A stretch of 64,000 nt of DNA from Antilocapra americana (Eukaryota; Chordata; Mammalia; Artiodactyla; Antilocapridae). Within the stretch, counting starts at the first letter, position 1, and every line of letters starts with the position of its first letter. The notes beneath the pieces were generated by a model. That model searched no databases. It was not told the origin of the DNA and saw only the letters and a program-made list of their open reading frames with translations. The position numbers and the translations under genes were made by a program. Positions 1 to 11,218 of the stretch are shown piece by piece. The stretch covers positions 10,248,243-10,312,242 of the forward strand of contig ML660777.1 of NCBI GenBank assembly GCA_007570785.1. Reading direction: 5' to 3'.

Positions 1-189
1 AAACAAGGTTCCCAAGCCTTTGTTCTTTCTGCTAGTCCTTAGGTTTATCTAACATCGACCAGTCTAGTGACCAAAATTAAGTGAGGGTATGTTTGCCAGC
101 CAAGCTGTGTTAAAGTTGGAGTAGGACCAGCACTGAGGTGCATGCAACGTTCCTTTTCAAATTCAATAAAGAAAAACAGGTTCAGGGTG

Positions 190-564
190 CATGTTCATTC
201 ATTAATGAGTGAGTGGACAAACATAATGTGGGCTCTCCATACAATAGAATAATTATTGGTCATCAAAAGGAATGAAGTCCTGATCCATGCTGCTACAGTA
301 TGGACGAACCTTGAAAACATGCTAAGTGAAAGCACGGGACAGTCACAAAGGCCACGTAGTATAACCTGTAATTCCGTTTATAAGCAATGTACAGGGTATA
401 CAAATTTATAGAGACAGAAAGTAGATTAGTGCCTGTTGGAAGCTGAAGGAAGACGGGAGGGGGAGGTGACTGCTGATGGTCATGAGGTTTATTTTTGGAG
501 TGATGAAATTTTTGGAATTGTAAGTGGTGATGGCTGCACAACCCTGTAAATATAGTAAAAACCA
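190..564 (+). mobile_element. Old L1 3' end fragment (L1M-like)
   Basis: The segment reads like the end of an old L1: a single-row 'tested animal' type ORF2 tail decayed beyond translation, then the typical terminal phrase about a negative-stranded open tail ending in CTGAATTGTACACTTTA. The phrase continues at 749-790 after an inserted SINE, so the element originally ran to about 790. Family assignment is by pattern memory of mammalian L1M 3' ends. Confidence 0.6.
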
Positions 565-581
565 CTGAATTGTACACTTTA

Positions 582-731
582 TTTATTTTTTTTTATATTT
601 ATTTTTATTTATTTGGCTACTCTGGGTCTTTAGTTGTGCCATGTGGGATCTAGTTCCCTGTGCAGGGATTGAACCCAGTCCCCCTGCATTGGGAGCACAG
701 AGTCCTAGCCACTGGACCACCAGGGAAGTCC
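582..731 (-). mobile_element. CHR-type tRNA-Glu-derived SINE with 17-bp TSD
   Basis: Read on the minus strand it begins with the GGGACTTCCCTGGTGGTCC head and ends in an A/T-rich AAATAAATA tail (seen here as TTTATTT at the left). The same 17-base word CTGAATTGTACACTTTA flanks it at 565-581 and 732-748, which is a target-site duplication and proves insertion into the surrounding L1 fragment. CHR SINEs are shared by ruminants, hippos and whales. Confidence 0.8.
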
Positions 732-814
732 CTGAATTGTACACTTTAAATGGATGAATTTTCCAGCGTGTAAATCATATCCCCAAAGAAAAAAAGGTCA
801 TATTCTAGCTTCTG

Positions 815-1010
815 ACAGGCTGGAAATCAGACTCGGCTGCCAGCTCTGTGACTACAGGCAGGTTATCTGGACTCTTCAAGCCTCAAGTTTAATCTCACTT
901 CTAAAATAGAAATGGTAACAGAATGTGAACCTTGACGAGTTATCGTGAGGATTCAGAGAGTTAAACCATGGCAGACTCTTGGCCCCATGCCTGGCACAGA
1001 GCGATTACTT
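815..1010 (+). mobile_element. MIR (ancient tRNA-derived SINE)
   Basis: The order of words matches MIR: a 'ctctgtgacta.aggcaggttat' core, an 'aaaatagaaatggtaac' stretch, a 'cgtgaggattcagagagtt' stretch and a final 'gcctggcacagag'. It is highly diverged, as expected for an element that predates placental mammals. Confidence 0.7.
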
Positions 1011-1882
1011 CAGACATGTCGGCTACTACCTCTGGAGAGAAAGTTGTGTGGAAAGGGATTTTACAGATTGGCGCAGGTCGAACAGGAAGAGTGATTGGCT
1101 GGAATCCTTAGCTGGGAAGTCATGGCTTTTCTCTTCCCATAGGCAGAGAGCAGAATGAGCCAGGGCTGGAGCTGCCCACATAGATCTTTAAAACCAGAAC
1201 TCAATTTCCACCTCATCCCGATTGTTTTTAGGGCTCATGTCAATAACTGAGGATTATTGTGCAACTAATTCTGAATACTTCAGAAAAACTTTAGGCAAAA
1301 ATTTAGAAAGGTTGTTTGTACCTAAACTTGTTTTAAAAATCATACCTACTTTATGATTGTTTTATTTCACATCTCTGCTTAGTCATGGGTACTCTGTTTT
1401 CAAAAATTATTTTTGCATGGAACCAAATCTTAATACAAAACAAAGACCCTTTTAAAGGGAATTGAAACAGTTCCTGAAGAGATTATAATTTGGATTGTTC
1501 AATACCCAAAAGGTTGTTTATTGGGTTGTACTGGATTAGAACTTGAGTTAATCTTTTAAATATACTTGTTTATATGGCCAGTTTATCTACTTATTAAGTG
1601 AGATACAGCTTTAATGAGGTCTACTTTTCATTTTGAAGGTAGAAACATTTGCCCCCAAACCAAGGGGTAAGGCATTGCTGTATATCCCTATATTAATGTC
1701 CCACCTATGAATTGCCTATTCTTCCCTTAAAATATGGAGATGTTTAAGTATTATTGAAGAAAAACTGTTCTTCCACCCAAATACAATTATTAGAAAGAAA
1801 AAAAAACCTGTTGATGCTTTGTTAAGTAATTTTTAAATTTGGTACGTCTGTCGTATTAATAGCCGTTTGTTTTTCCTTGTAG

Positions 1883-2023
1883 CTTGGGGAAGGGCAGCTG
1901 CCGCCATGCTGCTCTGCGGTCTCATCATCCTGGTGATCTGCTTCATCCTCTCCTTCTTTGCCCTCTGTGGACCCCAAATGCTTGTCTTCCTGAGAGTGAT
2001 CGGAGGCCTCCTGGCCCTGGCTG
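1883..2023 (+). CDS. PERP: PERP coding exon 2 (internal exon)
   Basis: This exon encodes the second membrane span and most of the third of PERP, a four-span plasma-membrane protein of the PMP22/claudin superfamily that acts in desmosome-based cell adhesion and as a p53/p63-induced apoptosis effector. The acceptor AG is at 1881-1882 and the donor GTAAGA starts at 2024. The exon is 141 bases; it starts with the last two bases of a split Ala codon and ends with the first base of another, so it can only be joined in the frame seen. Using the 193-residue length of human PERP it covers about residues 72-119: the AWGRAAAAM segment, a hydrophobic span (about 79-99, [17 protein letters not shown]) and the start of span 3 ([15 protein letters not shown]). 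Residues LL and GL near the start of span 2 appear to replace LF and GF of the human protein as I remember it. The reading frame stays open for 51 codons past the donor. Exon 1 is outside the window. Confidence 0.96.
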
Positions 2024-2810
2024 GTAAGATTGTGCGCCAGCATTTCTTCATTCCTATCTGCAGTGAACATCAATATAGTAATGACAAAGCCACAGTGAAG
2101 ATCCCTGACAACACAGTTCCTGATCTGCTCTCAGAAAATGTGTCCCCAAAGGCAGAAGTAACAGAGGATGACCTTTAAGATCTTGATCCCTTTCCTCTTC
2201 TGCCTGAGATAGCGTTCCAGGTCCAGACTCCCCAGCCAAGTGAGGAAGGTTGTCACTCTACCTGCGGCTGTCTCTCAGATGACCTCGAGTCCCTGACACC
2301 GCTCCCCAAGGTGCCAGGGCTGTATTGCCACTGGAAGGGCAGTCTCCATAGTGGTCCCAGACTGGCCTGCCATGAGCCCCATGCTTAGGGGACTGAAATG
2401 TCCCTAAACCATTGCACTTGGTGAAGAAACTTTGCAGTCTTATGATGTGGTAGATCATGGAAGGGGTCCTTTGCAATTTAGATTTTGTAGAAATTGACCT
2501 AAACCATGTGATGAACCCAAATGAGTAAATATCAATATTTTACATGTATTACGGCACATATTAGAGAAAAATTCAGAGAAGTGTTCCTTTTGTGTAGGAC
2601 ACAACGATTTGCACAGGCTTAACCAGTGCTAGTTTGCTATTTTAAGTAGACAAGAAGCAGAGAAATGATGATCCGCACCAAGACTGCCCTTCATGAGATG
2701 CCAAAGGAGAACATTTTAAGTTGGGAAACAGAAGCAACAAGTCAAGATATGGAAACATCTATAGCCTTTCTAGGGATTAAAAAAAAGAAATGGGAAAACT
2801 AGCTTTTCTT

Positions 2811-2832
2811 TAAAAAAAAAAAAAAAAAAAAG
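2811..2832. repeat. Poly(A) run
   Basis: An A homopolymer of about 20 bases interrupted once by G, followed by a second A-rich stretch. No SINE or LINE body is recognisable directly upstream, so its origin is unknown. Confidence 0.6.
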
Positions 2833-3065
2833 AAACAGAAAACTAGTTAAGAATATATCTGTGGAGCTAGTAGAAAAAAATTAAGATGAAAGAAAGTGGT
2901 GGTGAGAACTATCCACTCCTGGACATACTCCAGGAAGCGCAGCCAACTAATTGGTCCCTCTGTGAAGAGTGGTGTCTGAGTGTCACAGGGCTAAAATTTG
3001 CTCATACCTTAAGTCATGGCAATGCACATACGAAATACTAAGTTAAAAAGTGCATGGCATAGCAT

Positions 3066-3272
3066 TGTGTTCAGTCGCTCAGTTGTGTCCAACTCTTTGA
3101 GACCCCATGAACTGCAGCATGCTAAGTTTCCCTGTCCTTCACTCTCTCCTGGAATTTGCTCAAACTCATGTCCATTGAGTCGATGATGCCATACAATCAT
3201 CTCATCCTCGGTCATCCCCTTCTCCTCCTGCCTTTAATCTTTTCCAGCATCAGGGTCTTTTGGCATAGCTTG
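3066..3272 (-). mobile_element. BovB (RTE) LINE 3' end with 11-bp TSD
   Basis: Read on the minus strand this is the end of BovB: the final ORF part and the closing phrase around 'tcgctcagttgtgtccaactctt'. TGGCATAGCAT occurs at 3055-3065 and again at 3273-3283, which sets both ends of the insertion. It is a 5'-truncated, dead copy inside PERP intron 2. Confidence 0.85.
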
Positions 3273-3499
3273 TGGCATAGCATCACACGTGTATACTCAT
3301 TAGAGCTTTATAGAATTATGCATGTTCACTGAAAAAGACTACAAAGTAAATCTAATAAACTCCTTTATTTTTAAGCAATTTAAAATGTTAATGAATGATT
3401 AATAATAATTGTAACAATGTGACTCTTATTAAAAGTTTAGAAATATCTTTGACTTGTTTCCCTTCCTGTATCTTCCCTTTCACTTTTTCAAAGCACTGT

Positions 3500-3700
3500 G
3501 ATTATTCTTTTCTTTTAGTTCTTTTCTCCTAGCATGGAATGCTCTTCTTCCTGCCCTCCATCTCTTCATTTCTATTTATTCTTCAAATTTCTCTTCCTCT
3601 GCAGGCTTCTCTGCTGATTCTCGCATTGATCATTCATATCATTTGTTCACTGTTTCATTTAGCCATTCATTTATTGAATGAATATTCCAATGGTATGTTA
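3500..3700 (+). mobile_element. Possible L2 LINE fragment
   Basis: Pyrimidine-rich sequence with a 'cctagcatggaatgctcttcttcctg' style phrase that recalls the 3' part of LINE-2, followed by a 'cattcatttattgaatgaat' stretch. It is too decayed to place exactly. Confidence 0.35.
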
Positions 3701-4078
3701 TCAAATGTCAGGATTGAGTCCTAACTCTGTGTGTATGTACACACACACGTATATATATATTTTATTTTTCCTAACACTGAAATATTAAATATTTGGCACA
3801 GGAAATGCAAATATGAAAAAATAGGTTCTTCTTTACCCTCTTGCTTTTTATTGCACACCACAGATCAGCAATTTTTACTTTAGTATATATAATGCTTACA
3901 CAGGTACTATGGAATGATTGTCTAATATTTTGCCTGTATTTCATATATTCAGTATTCTGCTCAGTGCCAGGTATCTCTGACACAAAATATTCAACCATCT
4001 TTTTTGGCTCATAATTAACTAGATTCTCCCAGCCCCTTTTATCAGCATTATTTAGATGGATTTAACCCTTAATTTTAA

Positions 4079-4402
<324 letters not shown>

Positions 4403-4644
4403 GGTGGGGAATGAGCAGAAGAACATCACTGCTGCCAAGATAGATTCCAGAGAAAGAAACTGTTTTCCCCGGAATACTTTGAACCTGTTTTGGGGACAAT
4501 GTTCATATCATTAAACTATGGTCAAAATGCTAAAATAATCTGGGGAAAGTATTTCTTAAATGGTGTTATAGTTTCATATTCATCTTTTAAATATGTTTTA
4601 TATTGTTAAGTAAAACTTACTTCTTTTAATTAATTACCTAATTA

Positions 4645-4725
4645 TTAAGTTGGCTAAAAAGTTCATTCATGCTTGTCCATAAGATTGATGGGAAAACCTG
4701 AACTCACTTTTTGGCTAACTCAATA
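4645..4725. mobile_element. Mariner-type MITE in the PERP 3' UTR
   Basis: An 81-base element with long terminal inverted repeats: TTAAGTTGGCTAAAAAGTTC at the left and its near complement GAACTCACTTTTTGGCTAACTCAATA at the right, joined by a short centre around 'ccataagattgatgg'. This is the structure of the short non-autonomous mariner copies common in ruminant genomes. It sits about 240 bases after the PERP stop codon, so every full-length PERP mRNA would carry it as a stem-loop. Confidence 0.75.
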
Positions 4726-5731
4726 CTAATATGCCAATGTTTGCTTATATCTAGCCATACCATTGATATTGCATTTGTAAAAAAATATGAGTATGAAAGT
4801 AATCAGATAATTTGTAAGGTAAAAATGAGAAGGCTTCAAAGATTTGAGTATTCTGGTTAGGTTTCTGTTTTTCCCTGATGGAATGGGTTGGGTCTATTAA
4901 GGACTAAGGAGAAGAAGATACTGGTAAAAATTGTCAGTGACTAAATATTCTAAAAGAAACGCAAAAAAAAAATTTTTCAAGCCTTTGGCTATTCAGAGAA
5001 GCAAAATTGGTTCCTAAATGCATGTCATTTGTGAGAATTTCTAATGAATATCATGAATAATTGACTTGGGGCTAAGCTTTCCATTAACTTGATGTGACAT
5101 CTAGGAAAGTATTCTTTCATGGCCAAAACCTGTTGTGGTAGTAAGGCCTCCTTAAGCGGTGAAATCTTAAGATGGAATTTTCTCTTTTAAAGTGGTTCAT
5201 AGGGTGGGGGTTGGGTAGAAAGCTACTAGTAATTCTGTGCTCTTTGGTGTCTGTATGCTCTAAACCAGAGTAGACTGGATTAAAAAATGGACTGGTCTAA
5301 TTCATTATGACCTTGAAGTAGTATTAAAGTTGTTCAGTAAAGCATTAGGAGGGCCATTCCCATCACAAAAGTAACATTAAACAGCCTAAAAGAGAAGACA
5401 TGGCTTGAATTTTTCATCTTTGGCTTGATCGGGCTCTAATCATGTAGACACAGCTTCTGATAGATTGCAACTGTAAGCAAAAACTTAAATATGGTTAAAA
5501 ACCTGGTTTCCCTTGATAAACAGACTAAAAATATCTGATGTAAAACATTTAACAGGAGAATTCAGGAATGCGGGATTTCTCTGACTTGCAAATATGATGT
5601 ATCACATGGAATATTATTATAATTTTTTTTTACTATTTGTACTTATATAATGAAAACCAATTCATTTTATATATCAAATTATTTTGTAAGTTGTAAAAGT
5701 AGCAGTTGCAGTTTTATTATAAACTTTTCTC

Positions 5732-5737
5732 AATAAA
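5732..5737 (+). promoter_or_regulatory. PERP: PERP polyadenylation signal AATAAA
   Basis: A canonical AATAAA hexamer followed by a T/G-rich stretch (about 5745-5785) that can serve as the downstream element. It is the best-placed signal downstream of the PERP stop codon. Confidence 0.75.
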
Positions 5738-5759
5738 CCAGGTGGATCTTATCTTGTTT

Positions 5760-8310
5760 CTAGTTTGCAGTTTTTTTGGTTTTGCTTCTCCCCTCATTCC
5801 CCCAAATCTGGGGGAAGGGAATTTGTAAAAGATGTTTTGAGTGGGGTAGTAAGAACATTGGATAAAGTGAAAAGTTGCTTTTATCATTTTCAAGTTTTAA
5901 GATGAACATAAAAAAAAAAAATTTTTTTTATGAACTTTAATGGATTCTAGTAGTTTACTCTCTAAACTACTTCCTCAATGACCAATACCCAGGACACCAA
6001 TATCAAGCAGTATTTAGCCAGCACTACCATCAGAGGGAATGGACCAAGAGCTCCCTGGTAGGTCCAGACACCAGGAACATTAGTATGGTTTCACTGGTGC
6101 GTCTCCTATCTTCTGTGGCACAGCTTCCTGCTTGAGATCAAATCTTCCATTCAGGTCATGGGACAATAAGCAGTCTCTTTACTTCTTTTCATCTTGTCCA
6201 TCTTCCATTTCTGGTTGATAGAGTTTTTTTTCCTTTTTTTCCCCATGATGGCTCATAGGTGAATTCTACTCTATTGTATATAAATATGAAGAAAGGTTTC
6301 CAAGTAGCATGGTGGGAGAAGGAAGATATTTTTTATTGGTGCTTCTGTCAGCCACTGGCAGTGACTTTTTCTTCTATGGTTTTCAAAGTTTTAAAGTGAA
6401 CATTTCATAAAATTTGACCACAAGACTACAAGAATTTGGTCTGGGTGATTCTTTACACCAAAATTAAAAAAATAAAAAATCTATGACAAGGTTTGAAATG
6501 ATCAAATTAGCAGTTTGATCCATTCAAGAAGATAATGGATATCTAGAGATTCAGAAACTAGATCTCCCATTAGACATGAAAATGACTCAGATATAGGTCC
6601 TCTAACGCAAGCACTCTTGTCTTTGGATTTTGTTCCCACCTAGCTTCCTTCTTTCTCTCCTAAATAAGTAACACACTAGATCCTAGTGATGCACATTTAG
6701 GAAAAATTACAGCTTCCTGGAATCCATGGTCTGTATTAACAGACATGAAGAAACATCATTACTTCACTTAAAATGTGCCACTTCTTTCAGCCTTGTTCCA
6801 GTGTAGAGACCCTCCATTCCTTCTTAGTTCACATTCATTAGGACAGAAATCTTTATGTCATAAACAGAGCAGGAGAATTCTAGGGAATTCCAGAGAGGAA
6901 TAGAGAATTTGAGAAGCCATCTCAAGACTAAAAGTGCACTGAATGAGATTTCCCATGATCAAGCTGAACTGGTTTCTGGCTCTGTAATTATTATACTGAG
7001 TCCCCACCCATTAAACAAGCAGTTCTAGGTTCCCAAACAATTATCTTACGCTCACACTAGAAGTAATCAGATATGCCAAGTGCCTCTTACCATTGACTGT
7101 AACAAAAGGGTAATGTGTCAAGGACTTTGAGTTGTCGCACAAGGTAACTATGGAGTGTAATTACTTTTAGCTTCAAAATCATATACTGCAGGACTTACAT
7201 TAAAATTTGATAGGTTTTCTTTTCTTAAGGGAATGAAAAGAATGGAAAAATATAGCCATAATAACTTAGGTTGAGTTTTTGCTTCAAGCTCCTGCTGACA
7301 TTAATAATGTTATATTAATATAATAAATACAGATTTAATAATAATTGTTAATATAATAAACACAGATGCTGAGTTGACTTGTTTTCCTAAGAATACCTGA
7401 AAAGGGCATATTTTAATTTCATCCCACTGTTGGCTTTTGTTAGCTATGCTGGAACTCATAGCTTGAGTAGTTTACCACCCCTCATGTCTCAGCCTCATCT
7501 GTAAGATTATTGCTATGATCCTTTTTCTTTCAAAATTCTCTGATTCAGTGTGTTTGTATGTGTAGCTCCTCATCTGTTGATTTACTCAAATATTCTTGGG
7601 AAAAGGAAAAAGGATTAAGTGATGCTATTTTTCAGTGTGTTTTTTCAAGTTGATTTTTGTAACTAGAGACAAATGATTAACATCTTCTTAACATTGTGAT
7701 GGATTTTTTTTCTTTAATTGAAAATTAAAGAATATTCCTTTCATTGGAAGATCTACTAAATAATTGCCTCTAGACTCTTATTATAAGCATAAGTAACCCT
7801 GAAGCCTAGAAGCAAATATTTATTTGTGTTTCGGGAAGCTTCTGATTCAAGATGGTAGAATGAACTCTCTATTAAAGAATCACTTCTGATCAGGATGGAA
7901 AAAAAAAAATGTAGAAATGTAAACAGGTGCCAGAAGGAATAAATCCATAATTAAAGAGGGATATATAGCTGACCAGAGATTCTGTCAAATTTCTGGAAGA
8001 TGGAAAATGAGTGACATTGTCAACATATCAGTGGAGCTGCCAGTCAGAACCAACTCAAGCTGGCTGTCAGGGAAGTAACAGCTGTGCTGCTTACAAGTGC
8101 CAAAGAAGTGCCAAGCTTGGTGTTGGCAAGGAAAAGTAGGACCAGGAAAGAAATGAGGAAGGTGTAAATCAGGGGAATTAATTAGAAGTCAGCCCCATGA
8201 GGAATTTGTCAGTTGGCTTGCCCCCTCTTCCCCCCACCAGGCTGCCACCTGAAACTTAGAATGTAGAAGAACCCAAAGATATGGTTGGTTATACTTCCTA
8301 ACCAGCTTCT
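5760..8310. other. Intergenic, no gene seen
   Basis: About 2.5 kb of A/T-rich sequence after the PERP polyadenylation site. I find no ORF above 60 codons with coding character, no RNA gene and no clear young repeat. Around 7310-7370 there is an imperfect direct repeat of 'taatataataaa.acagat'. Sequence near 7835-8110 loosely resembles the 5' end of old L1 elements but is not assigned. Confidence 0.6.
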
Positions 8311-8480
8311 TCTAAGTGCTTCCCATGTACTAACCCATATAAACCTGGCCTAGACGCTCTGATGTGAACTTAATGATCTTAATTGTTCAGAGAAGAAATG
8401 GAAGAAGCACAGGAATGTGAAATAATGTTTGCAAGGTCAGACAGCTAGTAAATAAGAGCAGCAATAATAGAGACAAAACA
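8310..8480 (-). mobile_element. Probable MIR
   Basis: On the + strand the phrase 'agagaagaaatggaagaagcacag' followed by 'gcaaggtcagacagctagtaaataa' matches the reverse complement of the MIR core. Strongly diverged; ends are approximate. Confidence 0.5.
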
Positions 8481-8532
8481 CACCGTGTTGTGGTACTGTT
8501 TGGTGCATCAGAACACAGTACAGCAGATATTT

Positions 8533-8714
8533 GGGCTTCTCTTGTGGCTCAGTTGGTAAGGAATCTGCCTGCAATGCGGGAGACCTGGGTTTGATCCCTG
8601 GGTTGGAAAGATCTGGAGAAGAGAAAGGCTACCCACTCTAGTATTCTGGCCTGGAGAATGACTATGTCGTCCATGGGGTCACAAAGAGTTGGACATGACT
8701 GAGTGACTTTCACT
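8533..8714 (+). mobile_element. Bov-tA SINE
   Basis: Complete tRNA-Glu-derived head (GGCTTCTCTTGTGGCTCAG, box-B-like 'ggtttgatccct') followed by the Bov-A body ending in 'gacatgactgagtgac'. It carries scattered mutations and a small internal deletion, so it is not among the youngest copies. Confidence 0.92.
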
Positions 8715-10420
8715 TTTCCAGTAGGTATTGATACTATTATGAGGAGTTCAGGCTTCCCCCTCCTCCCACAGTGTTGGTCTGGGTCTCCCAGCCCCTTTCA
8801 TTCTCCATACTCCAGGCGGATTCTGCTTTTCTGTGTGTTTTGGGGGACATTTTATAATGGAGAAGTATGGAGAGTGTAAAGGACTAGGTCCCAGTGAGGG
8901 CTGGTTCTTCAGAGAGAACTGGGGATGAGCAAGGCAGATGAGGGAAATTCATGGCAAGGAGAAGAAAGGAATTCAAAACATCTCTGTGAGTCTGTGTATC
9001 TCAGAGAAGCAGAGTTCACACTGTGTTGTTTTCATGGCTGGATTGCACTTCTCTGTGCTTGGACCCTTACTTCATAAGTCACGACTTCATGAGCACCACA
9101 GATATGAGCCATTTTCCAAATCATTCCAGGGGTGTGGTTGACATTAGAGGGTCCAGTCTTGATGGAGAGGGCATCATAAAGAAAAACCCTTTAGATCTCC
9201 TTTCTGAAGCACTAGTTTTTAGACTTTCTAAAATACACTGCTTTTGAGATTACAGATTACTGATCCTGAGATACAATTTTTAAAAAGACTATAATAGAGT
9301 CATCCAGTGTTGCATAGAATGTTGTGCATCTCCATTGTGTGCAGGATACTTTGACATATGTATTACAGAAAACATGGTGAACAAATGATATTCACATAGA
9401 ACAGAGTAGTACATCAATAGTTTTTGTTATACTGTGGAATATTCTTCATCAGAAAAATAATTTTGACATCTAAATTGGTTTGAAAAGGGGATGACTTTGA
9501 GTAAGACTACTCCTACGATTATGCAGTAAGGATATAATTGGAACTGCAGCAAACGCTCTGCCAGGGGCAGGAGAAGGCTGCTTAGGAAGTTGGGATAAAG
9601 AGATTTAGTGCCAGCTCTTGCTTTTGAAATCCCTCCCCTTTTCCTTGCTCTTTCTGTAACAGTTATTTTTGCAGCAGTTTTAAAACCACTCTGTAGAGTG
9701 GTTTCAGGTTTTAAAATGCCTGAAGCCAGACCAAGCTTGGGACTCACTGGTGGGTGATCAGGGAGCCCTTTGCTTTTGGAGACCATTCTTCAGTGAGCTT
9801 GACTTCCTTCCTTCCAGTGTATTGTTCTTGGATTTCTCAGGTATCTGGGTGTGTCTTTGGGGTGTGGCAGAGATAACACACCTCAAATGTGGGAAGAGAA
9901 AAAGCCAAAAAGGAAGACTAAAAGAGGTTTAGATTCTGTGCCATTAATGATGTTCCATTTGTACTATTCTGTTTCACTGTTAATTTTACAACCTGCTCTC
10001 TCCAACTGCAGAAATAAAGGAGATCTCAGAAGTGTGTGTGTTTGAAGATAGTTCTCTGGTGAAGAAATGGAATTTTGTTGACTTAAATGGCTTAAGATTG
10101 TCTTAGTGATAATGAGTCATCAAATAATCATAAGAGATGGTTGTATAATGGTTTGCTCAGCCAGTTTTTCCAGTACAAAGATTCAAGGGAATAAACCTGC
10201 TAGTATCAACTGTTTTTGAATAAGTTAAGATGGAACTCACATGGAAACTCTGAATGTAATCTTTAAAAGTAAATTGCCAAGTGAGGCTTTGAAAGCAAAT
10301 TTCATGTGCGTATCCTGTTTCCCTGTTCTATGCTTTCTATTCAGTGGATATTTTTAACTTGAAATGCTTCTGTGAAAATTCAGATTTTCAAATTACACCT
10401 CACTCAGTTCCTGGTCCAGT
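8715..10420. other. Intergenic, no gene seen
   Basis: No repeat family is recognised. The longest open frame (9427-9786, minus, 119 codons) has no recognisable domain and overlaps a perfect-stem hairpin at 9678-9716, so I do not call it a gene. No RNA gene is seen. Confidence 0.55.
9678..9716. repeat. Inverted repeat / hairpin
   Basis: TTTTAAAACCACTCT (9678-9692) and AGAGTGGTTTCAGGTTTTAAAA (9695-9716) are complementary apart from a 7-base insertion in the right arm, with a two-base loop. No element type explains it. Confidence 0.7.
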
Positions 10421-10430
10421 AGCACCTCAA

Positions 10431-10642
10431 TGTGTGTGTGTGTTAGTCACTCAATCGTATCCGACTCTGCGACTGCATGGACTGTAGTCCACCAGCCTCT
10501 TCTGTCCTTGGAATTCTCCAGGTAAGAATAATGGTATGGGTTGCTATGCCTCTCTCCACAGGATCTTCCTGATTGAGGGATAGAACCCAGGTCTCCCACA
10601 TTGCAGGCAGATTATTTACCATCTGAGCCACCAGGGAAACCC
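10431..10642 (-). mobile_element. Bov-tA SINE with 10-bp TSD
   Basis: Reverse-orientation Bov-tA: 'tcactcaatcgtatccgactct' at the left, 'ctgagccaccagggaaaccc' at the right. AGCACCTCAA flanks it at 10421-10430 and 10643-10652. Its 3' tail is a TG microsatellite (seen as GTGTGTGTG at the left). Confidence 0.93.
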
Positions 10643-10652
10643 AGCACCTCAA

Positions 10653-11218
10653 AACTTCATCCTTTTTCAACAACAACCAAAACTGGTTTCAGTGTGGATG
10701 TCAAAGGTTGATAAACTGAAGTGTGTATAAGAAGCTGGCATTTGCCATGATTAATTTCATGTTGACAAAATTTACTATTGGAACAATCTCTTCTGAAGAT
10801 ATCTATGGGGTCAGAAATTAGATCTCAAGACTCGAGACATCAACATGATAAAAATGAATTCTTGGCTGACCCCAAACAAACACAAAGCAATTTTGTAAAT
10901 TAGCCTCCTGGTCCTCTCTCTGGAGGGATCTTCCCAATAGGGCTGTTAGTGCTCAGGGAAAGGACAGATGCAGCCTTCCACCAGAAGCACCCTGAGCCAG
11001 GGGCCCCTGTGCAGGACGCAGCTGCACAGCGCCACCAGGCGGCCCTGGCTATGCAATCAGACATCCCAACACCACAGCAGAACAGTTCTCACTCCAAAGA
11101 GGAGCCCTGGTATAGATAAACATTACTCTCAGAATTGAGAAGTCAGCCAAGCCTTCCCCATCCCCTCTGCACACATCCCTCTCCAGATGTTCTTCTATAA
11201 GACATCAGGGATTGCAGT
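10653..11218. other. Intergenic with GC-rich patch
   Basis: No gene. Most is ordinary A/T-rich sequence, but 10995-11050 is a GC-rich, hairpin-forming patch with a CTCF-like motif (separate entry). Confidence 0.6.
11032..11045 (+). promoter_or_regulatory. Candidate CTCF site, forward
   Basis: CCACCAGGCGGCCC agrees with 12 of 14 positions of the CTCF core CCASYAGRKGGCRS. It sits in a GC-rich patch (10995-11050) in otherwise A/T-rich DNA and outside the recognisable repeats. Motif evidence only; binding is not shown. Confidence 0.45.

Larger units (their letters stand above)
1..1882 (+). other. PERP: PERP intron 1, 3' part
   Basis: This stretch precedes the acceptor of PERP coding exon 2 and holds no exon I can recognise. 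It contains an old L1 3' end (about 190-564 and 749-790) split by a CHR-type SINE, a MIR (815-1010), and then roughly 870 bases of A/T-rich sequence in which I see no repeat or gene. The intron ends with a pyrimidine-rich tract (1866-1879) and AG at 1881-1882. The assignment to intron 1 is inferred from the exon that follows. Confidence 0.85.
4403..5757 (+). other. PERP: PERP 3' untranslated region
   Basis: From the base after the stop codon the sequence is A/T-rich and non-coding up to an AATAAA at 5732-5737; cleavage would fall about 15-25 bases later, so the end given is inferred. The length of about 1.35 kb is in the range I expect for PERP transcripts. A weaker ATTAAA at about 4510 could allow a very short UTR. 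The UTR contains an 81-base mariner-type inverted repeat at 4645-4725. Confidence 0.75.

Noticed and set aside
1011..1020. p53 half-site AGACATGTCG in PERP intron 1
   Set aside because: A single half-site with one mismatch, in the tail of a MIR; no second half-site at a suitable distance. Similar single half-sites (e.g. near 12455) occur by chance.
8533..8600. tRNA-like sequence with A- and B-box resemblance
   Set aside because: It is the head of a Bov-tA SINE derived from tRNA-Glu. The cloverleaf is not intact here or in the other copies.
9427..9786. 119-codon minus-strand ORF
   Set aside because: No domain, overlaps a palindromic hairpin, no coding bias visible.
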